From positions 1 through 64,000 of the forward strand of contig NZ_RCYZ01000001.1 of assembly GCF_006439025.1 (NCBI RefSeq): a stretch of DNA of 64,000 nucleotides. The letters are read 5' to 3'. A program made the position numbers and the translations under genes. Positions 36,054 to 44,548 of this stretch are shown piece after piece. The notes beneath the pieces are model-generated. The model was not told where the DNA came from. It ran no database searches and saw nothing but the letters and a program-made list of their open reading frames with translations. Within the stretch, counting starts at the first letter, position 1, and each line of letters starts with the position of its first letter. This stretch comes from Hymenobacter nivis (lineage in GTDB: Bacteria; Bacteroidota; Bacteroidia; Cytophagales; Hymenobacteraceae).

Positions 36054-36120
36054 CATTGCGCTTTTACCCGCGCTCGATAACGTGTCGTTTTCGAGCCGCT
36101 GGGCGCGCTCCCGCACCTTT

Positions 36121-37761
36121 ATGTCGCAGGTTATTTCGTCGCCGGTGCGCACCGGCACCCCCATTGCCCCCGCCGGGGGCCCCACGCCGCAGCCCGCGGC
36201 CCCGTCGTCGCTCTTCAGCACCCTGGGCCAGGATGCGCCGGCGGGGCTGGTGGTGTTTCTGGTGGCGCTGCCGCTGTGCCTGGGCATTTCGCTGGCCTCT
36301 GGGGCCCCCCTGCTGGCAGGCCTGGTGTCGGGCATCGTGGGCGGGCTGCTGGTGAGCACGCTCAGCGGCTCGGCGGTGAGCGTGAGCGGGCCGGCGGCGG
36401 GCCTCACCGCGATCATGCTCTCGGCCATTGCCACGCTGGGCTCGTGGCCGGCGGTGCTGGCGGCCACGGTGGTGGCGGGCGTATTGCAGCTGCTGCTGGG
36501 CGTGGCGCGGGCGGGCATCATCGCGCTGTACTTTCCGGCGGCCGTGATCCGGGGCATGCTGGCCGCCATCGGCATCATCTTGATCATGAAGCAGATCCCA
36601 CACTTTTTGGGAGCTGATACGGACTATTTTGAGGACATGGACTTTTTGCAGTTCAACGGCCTGAACACCTTCTCGGCCATTGCGGCGGCGGCCAAGGGCC
36701 TGAGCCCGGGCTCGATGCTGGTGGGCGCGGTGTCGCTGGCGCTGCTGCTGCTCTGGGACACGGCGCCCGTGCGGCGGCAGCCCTGGGCGCGGCTGGTGCC
36801 GGGGGCCCTGGTGGCGGTGCTGGTGGCCGTGGGCCTCAACCAGCTGCTGCGCGCAGTGGCCCCGGGCCTGGCCGTGCGCCCCGAGCACCTGGTGAAGCTG
36901 CCGGTGCTCTCGTCGCTCGGCGAGCTGGCGGGGGCCATGACGTTTCCCGACTTCGGCGCCCTGCGCAACCCCGCCACCTACGGCGTGGCCTTCACCATCG
37001 CCGTCGTGGCCTCGCTCGAAACGCTGCTCAGCGTGGAGGCCGTGGACAACCTCGACCCGCTGAAGCGCCACACCCCCACCAACCGCGAGCTGATGGCCCA
37101 GGGGGCCGGCAACCTGGTGAGCGGCCTGCTGGGCGGCCTGCCCCTCACGGCAGTTATCGTGCGCTCGTCGGCCAACATTGCCGCTGGCGGCCGGAGCAAG
37201 GTGTCGGCCTTCATCCACGGCATCCTGCTGCTGGTGAGCCTGTTGTTCTTGGGCGCGGCCCTGAACATGATTCCGCTGGCGGCGCTGGCGGCCGTGCTGC
37301 TGCTGGTGGGCTTCAAGCTCACCAAGCCGGCCCTGTACCGGGCGCAGTGGCGCCTGGGCTGGGCCCAGTTTGGGCCGTTCATCATCACCATCGCAGCTGT
37401 GCTCTTCACCGATTTGCTCAAGGGCGTGAGCATCGGCCTGGTCATCGGCTTCTTCTTCATCCTGAAGGACAACGCCAAGGCGGGCTCCTACCTGCGGCGC
37501 GACGAATCGGCCGGCGGCGACGACGAAACCCCGCTGCACCTGCGCCTGCCCGAGCACGTGTCGTTTCTCAACAAGGCCAGCATCGTGACGACGCTGGAGC
37601 AGCTGCCCGCCGGCAGCCGCGTGGTGCTCGACGGCACCCGCTCCGACGCCATCGACCACGACGTGCTGGAGGCCATCGAGGCCTTCCGGCAGGCGGCCCC
37701 GGCGCGCGGCATCGAGTTGGAGCTGCGCGGCATCCGCCAGGTGGCGCTGGCCGGGCACTAG
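36121..37761 (+). CDS. SulP-family anion transporter with STAS domain, probable bicarbonate importer
   Basis: 546 residues. About 10-14 hydrophobic segments start at QDAPAGLVVFLVALPLCLGISLASG. Further family blocks are SVSGPAAGLTAIM, PAAVIRGMLAAIGIILIMKQIPHFLG and SLETLLSVEAVDNLDPLKRHTPTNRELMAQGAGN. A C-terminal STAS-like domain (about 460-546) ends the protein. SulP members carry sulfate, bicarbonate or organic anions. The beta-carbonic anhydrase directly downstream favours bicarbonate (inference). ATG 36121 was chosen; a GTG at 36082 would add 13 residues. Confidence 0.9.
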   Translation: MSQVISSPVRTGTPIAPAGGPTPQPAAPSSLFSTLGQDAPAGLVVFLVALPLCLGISLASGAPLLAGLVSGIVGGLLVSTLSGSAVSVSGPAAGLTAIMLSAIATLGSWPAVLAATVVAGVLQLLLGVARAGIIALYFPAAVIRGMLAAIGIILIMKQIPHFLGADTDYFEDMDFLQFNGLNTFSAIAAAAKGLSPGSMLVGAVSLALLLLWDTAPVRRQPWARLVPGALVAVLVAVGLNQLLRAVAPGLAVRPEHLVKLPVLSSLGELAGAMTFPDFGALRNPATYGVAFTIAVVASLETLLSVEAVDNLDPLKRHTPTNRELMAQGAGNLVSGLLGGLPLTAVIVRSSANIAAGGRSKVSAFIHGILLLVSLLFLGAALNMIPLAALAAVLLLVGFKLTKPALYRAQWRLGWAQFGPFIITIAAVLFTDLLKGVSIGLVIGFFFILKDNAKAGSYLRRDESAGGDDETPLHLRLPEHVSFLNKASIVTTLEQLPAGSRVVLDGTRSDAIDHDVLEAIEAFRQAAPARGIELELRGIRQVALAGH

Positions 37762-37908
37762 GCCTGTCAGTTGCCAGAGCAGTTTCGGGGCGAGGGCACG
37801 CAGCGCCTGTACCACCGAGCTGTGCTGGTAAGTAACGGGCGGCAACCAGTCGCTTTTTTACTCGTAATTTTCCTTTCCTGAGTGGCGGACATTTCCGCTT
37901 TATCTTCG

Positions 37909-37985
37909 GTGGGGCCCCGTGGCGCACGGGGCCCCACTTCCCACCGCAGCGCCGGCCGGGCCCCTGGGCCCACCGGCCGGCGCTG
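37909..37985. repeat. Two consecutive perfect hairpins before the carbonic anhydrase gene
   Basis: Hairpin 1: 13-bp arms 37909-37921 and 37925-37937, 3-nt loop. Hairpin 2: 13-bp arms 37947-37959 and 37973-37985, whose loop contains two GGCCC-type halves. Both arms sets are GC-only palindromes built around GGGGCCCC or GGCCGG. They end 19 nt before the ATG at 38005 and could act on transcription read-through from SulP or on translation. Confidence 0.6.
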
Positions 37986-38004
37986 CGCTCCTAACCCTTT
38001 TATC

Positions 38005-38766
38005 ATGGCTGGCATCAGCGAAATCCTCGAAAACAACAAGAAGTGGGTATCAAGCCGCAACGCGGAAGACCCCGAATTTTTCCACCGCTTAGCCAACGGC
38101 CAGAAGCCCAAGTACTTGTTCATCGGCTGCTCCGACTCGCGGGTGCCGGCCTCGGGCATTACGGGCACGGGCCCCGGCGAAATGTTTGTGCACCGCAACA
38201 TCGCCAACCTGGTGGTGCACTCCGATATGAACCTGCTGAGCGTGCTGCAATACGCCGTGGAAGTACTGGGCGTACAGGACATTATGGTGTGCGGCCACTA
38301 CGGCTGCGGCGGCGTGGCCGCGGCGGCCGCCAACAAGCAGTACGGCCTGATCGACAACTGGCTGGTAAACATCCGCGACGTAATCCGGCTGCACGAAACC
38401 GAGTACCTGCGCTTATCGAACGAGACCGAGCGCATGCGCCGACTGGTGGAGCTGAACGTGATTGAGCAGGTGCGCAACCTGGCCAAAACCAACATCATCC
38501 AGAACGCCATGCGCGGCGACAATCCGCCCCGCCTGCACGGCCTGGTGTACGACATCGCCGACGGCGTGCTGAAGGACCTGGAGGTGGACGGCAACGACGT
38601 GATCAAGAAAATGGAGCACATCTACGCCACCGAGGCGGCGAACGCCCGCCACGACGACGACGCCAGCTCCTACGAGGGGCCCCAGCACGACCCCGCCGAC
38701 TTGCCCCTGGCCGGCGGGCCTAATGAGGAGCAGGCCAAAGCCAAGAAAACGGCCAAGGCCAGCTAG
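38005..38766 (+). CDS. Beta-class carbonic anhydrase
   Basis: 253 residues. The zinc ligands are Cys42 (CSDSRVP, with the Asp-Arg dyad Asp44/Arg46), His98 and Cys101 (CGHYGCGG). The core ends near residue 215; a ~40-residue acidic, low-complexity tail (HDDDASSYEGPQHDP...) is extra. It interconverts CO2 and bicarbonate in the cytoplasm. Placed right after the SulP transporter on the same strand, it may trap or supply its substrate. Confidence 0.95.
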   Translation: MAGISEILENNKKWVSSRNAEDPEFFHRLANGQKPKYLFIGCSDSRVPASGITGTGPGEMFVHRNIANLVVHSDMNLLSVLQYAVEVLGVQDIMVCGHYGCGGVAAAAANKQYGLIDNWLVNIRDVIRLHETEYLRLSNETERMRRLVELNVIEQVRNLAKTNIIQNAMRGDNPPRLHGLVYDIADGVLKDLEVDGNDVIKKMEHIYATEAANARHDDDASSYEGPQHDPADLPLAGGPNEEQAKAKKTAKAS

Positions 38767-38789
38767 CCCACCAAGTGCTTCGGCCCAAC

Positions 38790-38829
38790 AAAAAAGGGAC
38801 TTCCGGCTGCGGCCGGAAGTCCCTTTTTT
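38790..38829. terminator. Strong bidirectional terminator
   Basis: An 18-bp perfect stem (38790-38807 with 38812-38829), 4-nt loop, with A-run and T-run on opposite sides. It serves the convergent carbonic anhydrase and M1 peptidase genes. Confidence 0.9.
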
Positions 38830-38867
38830 GTGCTTGTGCTGGTGCGATGAGGTCCAGCGCCGGGGCC

Positions 38868-41381
38868 CTATTTGGCCTGCTGAATTTCCTGCACGGCGCG
38901 CTCCAGGGTGGCGCGGTTGGCGGGCACGGCGGCGCTGGCCGATTTTTGGATGGGCTCGCTCTGGAGCAGGCCGATGATGGCCTGGTCGGCCCCCTGCGAC
39001 TTGTACTGGATGCCGATGGCCTTGAGGCGGTCCACGTTTTCGGCGAACAGCTTGGGGTCGTCCAGGCGGGGCAGCATGGCGGCCATGCCGGGCAGCAAGC
39101 CCGCCTTGCCCGAGATGGGGGCCGCGTCGAACTTGTCGCGGATGTAGGGCCACTGGGCAGGGCCCCCAGCCACGGCGTAGGTAGAAGCCACGGCACCAAC
39201 GAGGGCGCCGTGGTCGTCGCTTTCCAGGGCCTGGGCCTTGGCCAGCGCCTGTTGGGGCGCCACTTCGGCCAGGCTTTGCAGCGCCGCGCTCTGCACGCCG
39301 TACGAGCGGCTATCGGCCAGGTACTTGGTGAAAGTGGCCGCGTCGCGCTTGTCCTTCAGCTGGCCCAGGGCCCCCAGCACGGTGGCCTGCACGTTGGGGT
39401 CTTTTTCGGTGGCCAGCAGCTTGCGCAGGGCCGGGCCGGCGGCTTTGGCCACGGCTTTGTTCTCAAAATCAAGGCTTTGCACGGCGGCCATGCGCAGGCT
39501 GTAGTACTTGTCGTTGAGGGCGGCCAAGAGCAGGGCCCGGGCGGCGGGGTCGGTGTCCTGGGCCTCTTTGGCGGCGGCCACGGCCTCGCGGCGGTCCACG
39601 TACAGGGGGGCGTGGGCGTACTGGTAGGCGTAGGCGCTAAAGGGCTGGTTGTTAGCTTTCAGCCACACCATCTTCTTCTCGGCGTCCACGTTCACCAGGG
39701 CGGGCTGGGCGGCCAGGGGCATCTCAAACGTTTGGCTGGCCTGGGTCATCAGCACGCGCTGGCGCTGGGCCTTGCCGTTCACGTAGTAGTCGATGGCGAA
39801 CGGCAGGCGGAACGGGGCCCCGGGCTGGGTTTGCTTCACGGTCACGAGCTCGGTTTTGCGGGCCGCGTCCCAGGCGTAGTCGATGGCCACGACCGGGTGG
39901 CCGGCCCCAAAGTACCACTGGTTGTAGAACCAGTTCAAATCCTGGCCCGATACGGCTTCCATGGCCAAGCGCATCTGGTGGGCCTCGCCGTTGCCCAGGG
40001 CGTTGTCCTTCAGGTACTTTTGCAGGCCGGCGAAGAACACGTCGTCGCCGAGGTAGGTGCGGAGCATGTCCACCACGGCCCCGCCCTTCTGGTAGGTCAC
40101 GAGGTCAAACATCTCCTCTTTGTCGCCGTAGTGGAAGCGCACGAGGTCCTTGGCGGCGTCGGCGGGGTTGGCCAGGTAGCGGCGCAGGTTGCGGTAGTTG
40201 TGGGCGTCGGCGGCGTCGCGGCCGTACTTGTGCTCGGCGTAGAGGCCTTCGGAAAAGTCGGCCATCGACTCGTTCACGGTCAGGTTGCTCCAGCTTTCGG
40301 CCGTCACGTAGTCGCCAAACCACTGGTGAAACAGCTCGTGGGCAATCACCGATTCGCTTTCGTACTCGCGGTCCAGCAGCTCGCGGTCGGTCATTTGCAC
40401 CTGCTCGCCGTGCAGCGTGGCGGTGGTGTTTTCCATGGCCCCGCTCACGTAGTCGCGGGCCACAATCTGGGCGTACTTGTTCCACGGAAACTCCACACCC
40501 AGGCGGGTCGAGAAGAATTCGAGCATGTCGGGCGTGTTACCGAAAATCTGCTTGGCGAAGGGCGCGTACTTGGGCTCGAGGTAGTAGTTCACCTCCTTGC
40601 CGCGCCAGGTGTCTTTGTATATTTTGAAGTCGCCCACTGCCATCATGAACAAGTAGGGCGCGTGGGGCAGGTCCATCTTCCAGGTGTCGGTGCGCAGGCC
40701 GGGGCCCGCGGGCACCTGGCTCACCAGCTTGCCATTGCTGAGCGTCACGTACTTACTGGGCACGGTCATGGCAATTTCCTCGGTCGACTTCTGGTTGGGC
40801 CGGTCGATGGTGGGGAACCAAGCCGACGAGGCCTCGGTCTCGCCCTGCGTCCAGATTTGCACCGGCTTGCCCTTGGTGGTGCTATCGGGGTTGATGAAGT
40901 ACAGGCCCTTGGCGTCGGTAATGGCGGCCGAGCCCTTCACCTTCAGCTCGTTGGGTTTGGCCACGTAGTCGAGGTACACGGTGTAGGCCTCGCCGGGCTT
41001 GAAGCTGCGGCCCAGGTTGACGTACACGTTGTTCTGGTCGGTGTAGGTGAACTGGAGCGGCGTCTGCTGGGTGCCGTTCATCAGGGCCACCGCCTTGATG
41101 TCCATGCCCTTGGCGTCGAGCCGCAGCGAGTCGGTGGCGTAGCCGTGGGGCTTGAGCGTGATCCAGGCCTGGCCGTAGAGGTAGCGCTTGGCATAGTCGA
41201 ACTTCACGGCCAGCTTGGTGTGCACCAAGTCGTTGACCTTGGTGGACGAGGCGCGGTAGGGCCCCAGGTCGGCGGCGGGCGGATCGGTGGCGGGCAGCGG
41301 CGGGGTGGGCGGAACCGGGGTTTGGCCCAGGGCAGGGCCGGCCAGCAGGCCCAGCAGGCCCAGCGCGGAAGCGTATTTCAT
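38868..41381 (-). CDS. Secreted M1-family aminopeptidase with C-terminal HEAT-like region
   Basis: 837 residues with a signal peptide (MKYASALGLLGLLAGPALGQ). The exopeptidase motif GAMEN lies in DYVSGAMENTTATLHG. The zinc site HELFHQWFGD (His348, Glu349, His352) is followed by the third ligand in NLTVNESMADFSE. A Tyr-containing GGAVVDMLRTYLGDD block follows. The last ~230 residues form repeated helical pairs (LLAALNDKYYSLRMAAVQSL; ATVLGALGQLKDKRDAATF) resembling HEAT repeats, as in Bacteroidota M1 enzymes. Probably cleaves peptides in the periplasm or cell surface. Confidence 0.95.
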   Translation of the reverse strand: MKYASALGLLGLLAGPALGQTPVPPTPPLPATDPPAADLGPYRASSTKVNDLVHTKLAVKFDYAKRYLYGQAWITLKPHGYATDSLRLDAKGMDIKAVALMNGTQQTPLQFTYTDQNNVYVNLGRSFKPGEAYTVYLDYVAKPNELKVKGSAAITDAKGLYFINPDSTTKGKPVQIWTQGETEASSAWFPTIDRPNQKSTEEIAMTVPSKYVTLSNGKLVSQVPAGPGLRTDTWKMDLPHAPYLFMMAVGDFKIYKDTWRGKEVNYYLEPKYAPFAKQIFGNTPDMLEFFSTRLGVEFPWNKYAQIVARDYVSGAMENTTATLHGEQVQMTDRELLDREYESESVIAHELFHQWFGDYVTAESWSNLTVNESMADFSEGLYAEHKYGRDAADAHNYRNLRRYLANPADAAKDLVRFHYGDKEEMFDLVTYQKGGAVVDMLRTYLGDDVFFAGLQKYLKDNALGNGEAHQMRLAMEAVSGQDLNWFYNQWYFGAGHPVVAIDYAWDAARKTELVTVKQTQPGAPFRLPFAIDYYVNGKAQRQRVLMTQASQTFEMPLAAQPALVNVDAEKKMVWLKANNQPFSAYAYQYAHAPLYVDRREAVAAAKEAQDTDPAARALLLAALNDKYYSLRMAAVQSLDFENKAVAKAAGPALRKLLATEKDPNVQATVLGALGQLKDKRDAATFTKYLADSRSYGVQSAALQSLAEVAPQQALAKAQALESDDHGALVGAVASTYAVAGGPAQWPYIRDKFDAAPISGKAGLLPGMAAMLPRLDDPKLFAENVDRLKAIGIQYKSQGADQAIIGLLQSEPIQKSASAAVPANRATLERAVQEIQQAK

Positions 41382-41414
41382 AAAAAGCAGCGGTGGTAGG
41401 GAGTCGGGGCCCAA

Positions 41415-41579
41415 AGATGCAGGATTTGGGCCACGCGTTGCGCACCGGGGCCCCGGCCGCGCGGCCGGCGGGCGTGGGCACGCGGCCCCGGTTGCCAGCT
41501 TTACCGGGCCGCTTCGGTTGCACAAACCCGCCGGGGCCCCGCCGGTGCAGCCCCCGGGCCCCTACCTTTGCGGCTCATT
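41415..41579 (+). repeat. Upstream-region repeat, copy A (with TACCTTTG promoter)
   Basis: Its left third (AGATGCAGGATTTGGGCCACG...) and right third (CAAACCCGCCGGGGCCCCGCC...TTTGCGGCTCATT) align with 42310-42477; the middle is diverged. The right end includes the exact -7 element TACCTTTG at 41563-41570. It precedes the gene at 41595. Confidence 0.7.
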
Positions 41580-41594
41580 ACCCCCCGAACCGAC

Positions 41595-42071
41595 TTGGAC
41601 AGCCCCACCCCTACCGCCGCTTTCGACAAGGCCCGCACGGGCCTGTGGACGAGCTTGCAGAAGCACTTGGCCACGGTGTACGCGGCCGAAGCGGCCTACC
41701 GGCAGGCGGTGGCCTTCGCCCCGGACGTTCCCTTTGCGGCGGCCGATGCCACGGACGACCAGCTCGACGCCTACCACAAGCAGCGCAGCGCCCTGCGGGA
41801 CCTCTTTGCGGACGAAACCACGCAGCTCGACCAGCTGACCAAGGCCATCCGCACCAAAGGCTACGCGGCCGACGAAAAGAAGCAGCTCTACGTGTTGCTG
41901 CTGGGCTACGTGGACATTGCCGCTTCGGTGTTTGCCCTGCTGGATTCGCACGCCCCCAGCGCGCTGGCCCCGGACGAAGAGCTGGCGGAAACCAAGGCGC
42001 GGTTTGACCGGGTGAAAAACTTTGCCCGCCTGAACGTGAAAGGCGTAGCTGGGCTACTAACAAGCCTATAG
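41595..42071 (+). CDS. Unknown helical protein
   Basis: About 158 residues. No ATG lies near the 5' end. TTG 41595 (MDSPTPTAAFDKARTGLW...) sits 24 nt after the -7 element TACCTTTG and aligns closely with the start position in the duplicated promoter region of the next gene. TTG 41568 or ATT 41577 are alternatives. The sequence is predicted almost all helical (LWTSLQKHLATVYAAEAAYRQ, KKQLYVLLLGYVDIAASVFALLD), acidic and soluble. No family recognised. The unusual start should be checked experimentally. Confidence 0.6.
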   Translation: MDSPTPTAAFDKARTGLWTSLQKHLATVYAAEAAYRQAVAFAPDVPFAAADATDDQLDAYHKQRSALRDLFADETTQLDQLTKAIRTKGYAADEKKQLYVLLLGYVDIAASVFALLDSHAPSALAPDEELAETKARFDRVKNFARLNVKGVAGLLTSL

Positions 42072-42309
42072 GAACGCGGCGATGGCCCAGGAGCCAGCCA
42101 TTTTACCGCTGGCAGCAGGCCTAAGCAGTGGTTGAAGTGGACAGCGCAGCCGCCGCCCGCACCCGGAAGTGCGCCAACTGCGCGCCCAACGCAAGCGGGC
42201 TGGGCAGGCGCCCGGGATGGGGCGCGCTCACGATAAAACGTAAACGCGGTGCTTTTTCGGTCAATTGTTGGGGGCCGCTGGCACCGAAACTGGGCAAAAC
42301 CGACGAGCT
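42072..42309. other. Non-coding stretch before repeat copy B
   Basis: Together with copy B this forms a 417-bp gap between the hypothetical gene and the TonB receptor. I looked for cobalamin-riboswitch boxes because of the BtuB-like receptor and did not find a convincing set. Nothing else recognised. Confidence 0.35.
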
Positions 42310-42477
42310 AGATGCGCAGGACTTGGGCCGTGCGTTGCGCCCCGGGGCCCCGGCCGCGGGGCCGCTGATCGTCCGTGCGTTATGGCAATTACCAGATTTT
42401 TTGGGCTGTTCCGCTTACGCAAACCCGGCGGGGACCCGCCGGTGCGGCCTTGGGGGCCCTAGCTTTGCGGCGTCATT
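42310..42477 (+). repeat. Upstream-region repeat, copy B (with TAGCTTTG promoter)
   Basis: Diverged copy of 41415-41579. Shared segments include AGATG(CG)CAGGA(C/T)TTGGGCC and the right-hand part with GCCGGTGC...TTTGCGGC. The -7 element is TAGCTTTG at 42460-42467, 21 nt before the receptor ATG. Confidence 0.7.
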
Positions 42478-42488
42478 TCACCCCAACC

Positions 42489-44471
42489 ATGCTGGCCATA
42501 CGCACCACTGCTACTCTTTTCGGCACTTTTTTTACCCTCAACGCCCTGGCTCAGACGGCCCCGGCCGACAGTGCCCGCACCCTGCGCGAGGTGACGGTGT
42601 ACGCCTCGCGCTTGGGCCAGGCGGCGGGCCAAACGGGCCGGGCCGTGACGGTTATCCCCGGCAGCCGGCTGAACGAGTACCCGGTGCTCTCGCTCGACGA
42701 CTTGCTGCGCGTGCTGCCGGCGCTGGAGGTGCAGAGCCGCGGCAGCTTCGGGGCCCAGGCCGACGTGACGCTGCGCGGCTCAACCTTCACGCAGGTGCTG
42801 CTGCTGCTCGACGGCATGCGGCTGAACGACCCGCTCACGGGCCACTTTGCGGGCTACTTGCCCATCAGCCCGGCCGAAATCGAGCAGATTGAGATTGTGC
42901 GGGGCCCCGGCGCGGCCCTGTACGGGCCCGACGCGGTGGGCGGCTTCATCAACATCGTCACCAAAACCTTCGCCGCCACCCACCGGCCCGACGGCACCCA
43001 GCTAGCCGCCACGTTCCAATCGGGCGAGTACGGGCTGAAAAGCACCAATCTGGGCTTTTACGGCCAAGAGAAGGGCCTGCGCCTAGCCGGGGGCTTGTTG
43101 AACAACACGGCCAGCGGCCAGCTGCTCGACGCGCCCGGCGGGGGCCGCAACGACGTGAAGCTCAACACCTACTCGCTGTCGGGGGCCTACGACATCACGC
43201 CGAAGCTCAGCGCCGCGGCCCGCGCCAGCTTCGACCGGCGCGACTTCAACGCCCAGAACTATTACACCACCAACCTGGGCGACCGGGCCCGCGAAACCTT
43301 CACCCGCGACTGGTACCAGGGCCAGCTGCGCTACGAGTGGAGCGCCAAGGCCCGCACCGAACTGCAAATTGTGGGCACGGCGAGTACCGATTACTACGTG
43401 TACACGCCGACCTCCGTGCCCAGCGACCACCTCATGCACTACCTCAACGTGCAGGGCCAGCACCAGCTGCAAATCAGCCCCAAGCTGCGGGCCACGCTGG
43501 GCGGCCAGGCCGACCGCCGCGCCGTGCTCAGCAACGACCGCGGCGACCACGCCGTGTGGCACACGGGGGCCTTTGCCGTGGCCGCCCTCGCCCCCACCCC
43601 GGGCCTGAACGTGACGGGGGCCCTGCGCCTCGACCACGACCAGGCCTACGGCACCGAGCTGGTGCCGCAGCTCAACGCCAGCCAGCAGCTGGGCGACAAG
43701 CTGACCGTGCGCGGGGCCCTGGGCAAGGCCATCCGGGCGGCCAACTTCACGGAGCAGTACAATTCCAACGTGCGGCCGGGCATCACGCCGGCGGGCTTCA
43801 ACGTGGGCGACCCGGGCCTGGCGGCCGAGCGCACCTTCAACTACGAGGGCGGCGCGGACTACCAGCCCACGCCGGCGCTGCTGGTGCGCGCCACCTACTT
43901 CCACCGCGACGGCCGCAACCTGATTGATTACGTAGCCCAGTCCGGGGCCCAGGTGATTGCCGCCACCGGCCTCACGAACATTAACCCCAATAGCAGCTAC
44001 CGCTTCGCCCAGAACCTGTTCAGCGTGACCACCCAAGGCGTGGAAACCGAGGTGCAGGCGCAGGCGCAGCTGGCGGCCGGCCTGCGCCTGAACGGCTCGC
44101 TGGGCTACACCTACGTGAACCTTGATAACCGGAGCGGCGTGGCCTCGCAGTACCTCTCCAACGTGGCGCGCCACCTCGTGACGGGGGCCCTGAGCCTGAC
44201 CCATCGCCGGGCCAACTTCGCGTTCAGCGGCGTGTTCAAGCAGCGCGCCGCCCAGCAAACCGACCCGGCCAGCGCCACGGCCCTGCCCAGCGTGCTCACC
44301 CCCACCTACGCCGTGTTCAATATTCGCCTCGAAGTGGCGCTGCTGCCCGGCCGCCTCTGGGTGCTGGGCCAGGTGCAAAACCTGTTCGACGCCCGCTACG
44401 CCGACCTGCTGGGAGCCCAAATGCCCCGGCGCTGGAGCATGCTGGGCGCCCGCCTGGCGCTGGGAAAGTAA
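42489..44471 (+). CDS. TonB-dependent outer-membrane receptor (BtuB/FepA type)
   Basis: 660 residues with a signal peptide (TTATLFGTFFTLNALAQ). The N-terminal plug includes TLREVTVYASRLGQ (TonB-box-like region), LDDLLRVLPALEVQSRG, VTLRGSTFTQVLLLLDGMRLND and RGPGAALYGPDAVGGFINIVTK. A 22-strand-type barrel follows, with the C-terminal QVQNLFDARYADLLGAQMPRR signature and a final beta strand. There is no N-terminal carboxypeptidase-like domain and no SusD partner, so it is of the BtuB/siderophore class. Substrate unknown; cobalamin is possible but not shown. Confidence 0.92.
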   Translation: MLAIRTTATLFGTFFTLNALAQTAPADSARTLREVTVYASRLGQAAGQTGRAVTVIPGSRLNEYPVLSLDDLLRVLPALEVQSRGSFGAQADVTLRGSTFTQVLLLLDGMRLNDPLTGHFAGYLPISPAEIEQIEIVRGPGAALYGPDAVGGFINIVTKTFAATHRPDGTQLAATFQSGEYGLKSTNLGFYGQEKGLRLAGGLLNNTASGQLLDAPGGGRNDVKLNTYSLSGAYDITPKLSAAARASFDRRDFNAQNYYTTNLGDRARETFTRDWYQGQLRYEWSAKARTELQIVGTASTDYYVYTPTSVPSDHLMHYLNVQGQHQLQISPKLRATLGGQADRRAVLSNDRGDHAVWHTGAFAVAALAPTPGLNVTGALRLDHDQAYGTELVPQLNASQQLGDKLTVRGALGKAIRAANFTEQYNSNVRPGITPAGFNVGDPGLAAERTFNYEGGADYQPTPALLVRATYFHRDGRNLIDYVAQSGAQVIAATGLTNINPNSSYRFAQNLFSVTTQGVETEVQAQAQLAAGLRLNGSLGYTYVNLDNRSGVASQYLSNVARHLVTGALSLTHRRANFAFSGVFKQRAAQQTDPASATALPSVLTPTYAVFNIRLEVALLPGRLWVLGQVQNLFDARYADLLGAQMPRRWSMLGARLALGK

Positions 44472-44495
44472 GTAGTTTATGAAGTATGAATGAGG

Positions 44496-44544
44496 AAGAT
44501 GGGACGGTTTGTAGCGTACTTGGCGCTGCAAACCGTCCCATCTT
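44496..44544 (+). terminator. Terminator abutting the next start codon
   Basis: A 16-bp perfect stem (44496-44511 with 44529-44544), extended inside the loop by AGCG/CGCT, with a T-run to 44548. It ends the TonB-receptor transcript. The T-run touches the ATG at 44549, so the next gene either uses internal initiation or attenuated read-through. Confidence 0.8.
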
Positions 44545-44548
44545 TTTT

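Noticed and set aside
38775..41399. Long plus-strand frame opposite the M1 aminopeptidase
   Set aside because: Antisense shadow. The minus-strand frame has GAMEN and HExxH motifs and a signal peptide.
42072..42488. Cobalamin riboswitch before the BtuB-like receptor
   Set aside because: No coherent set of conserved boxes was found; the region is explained in part by the duplicated promoter repeat.
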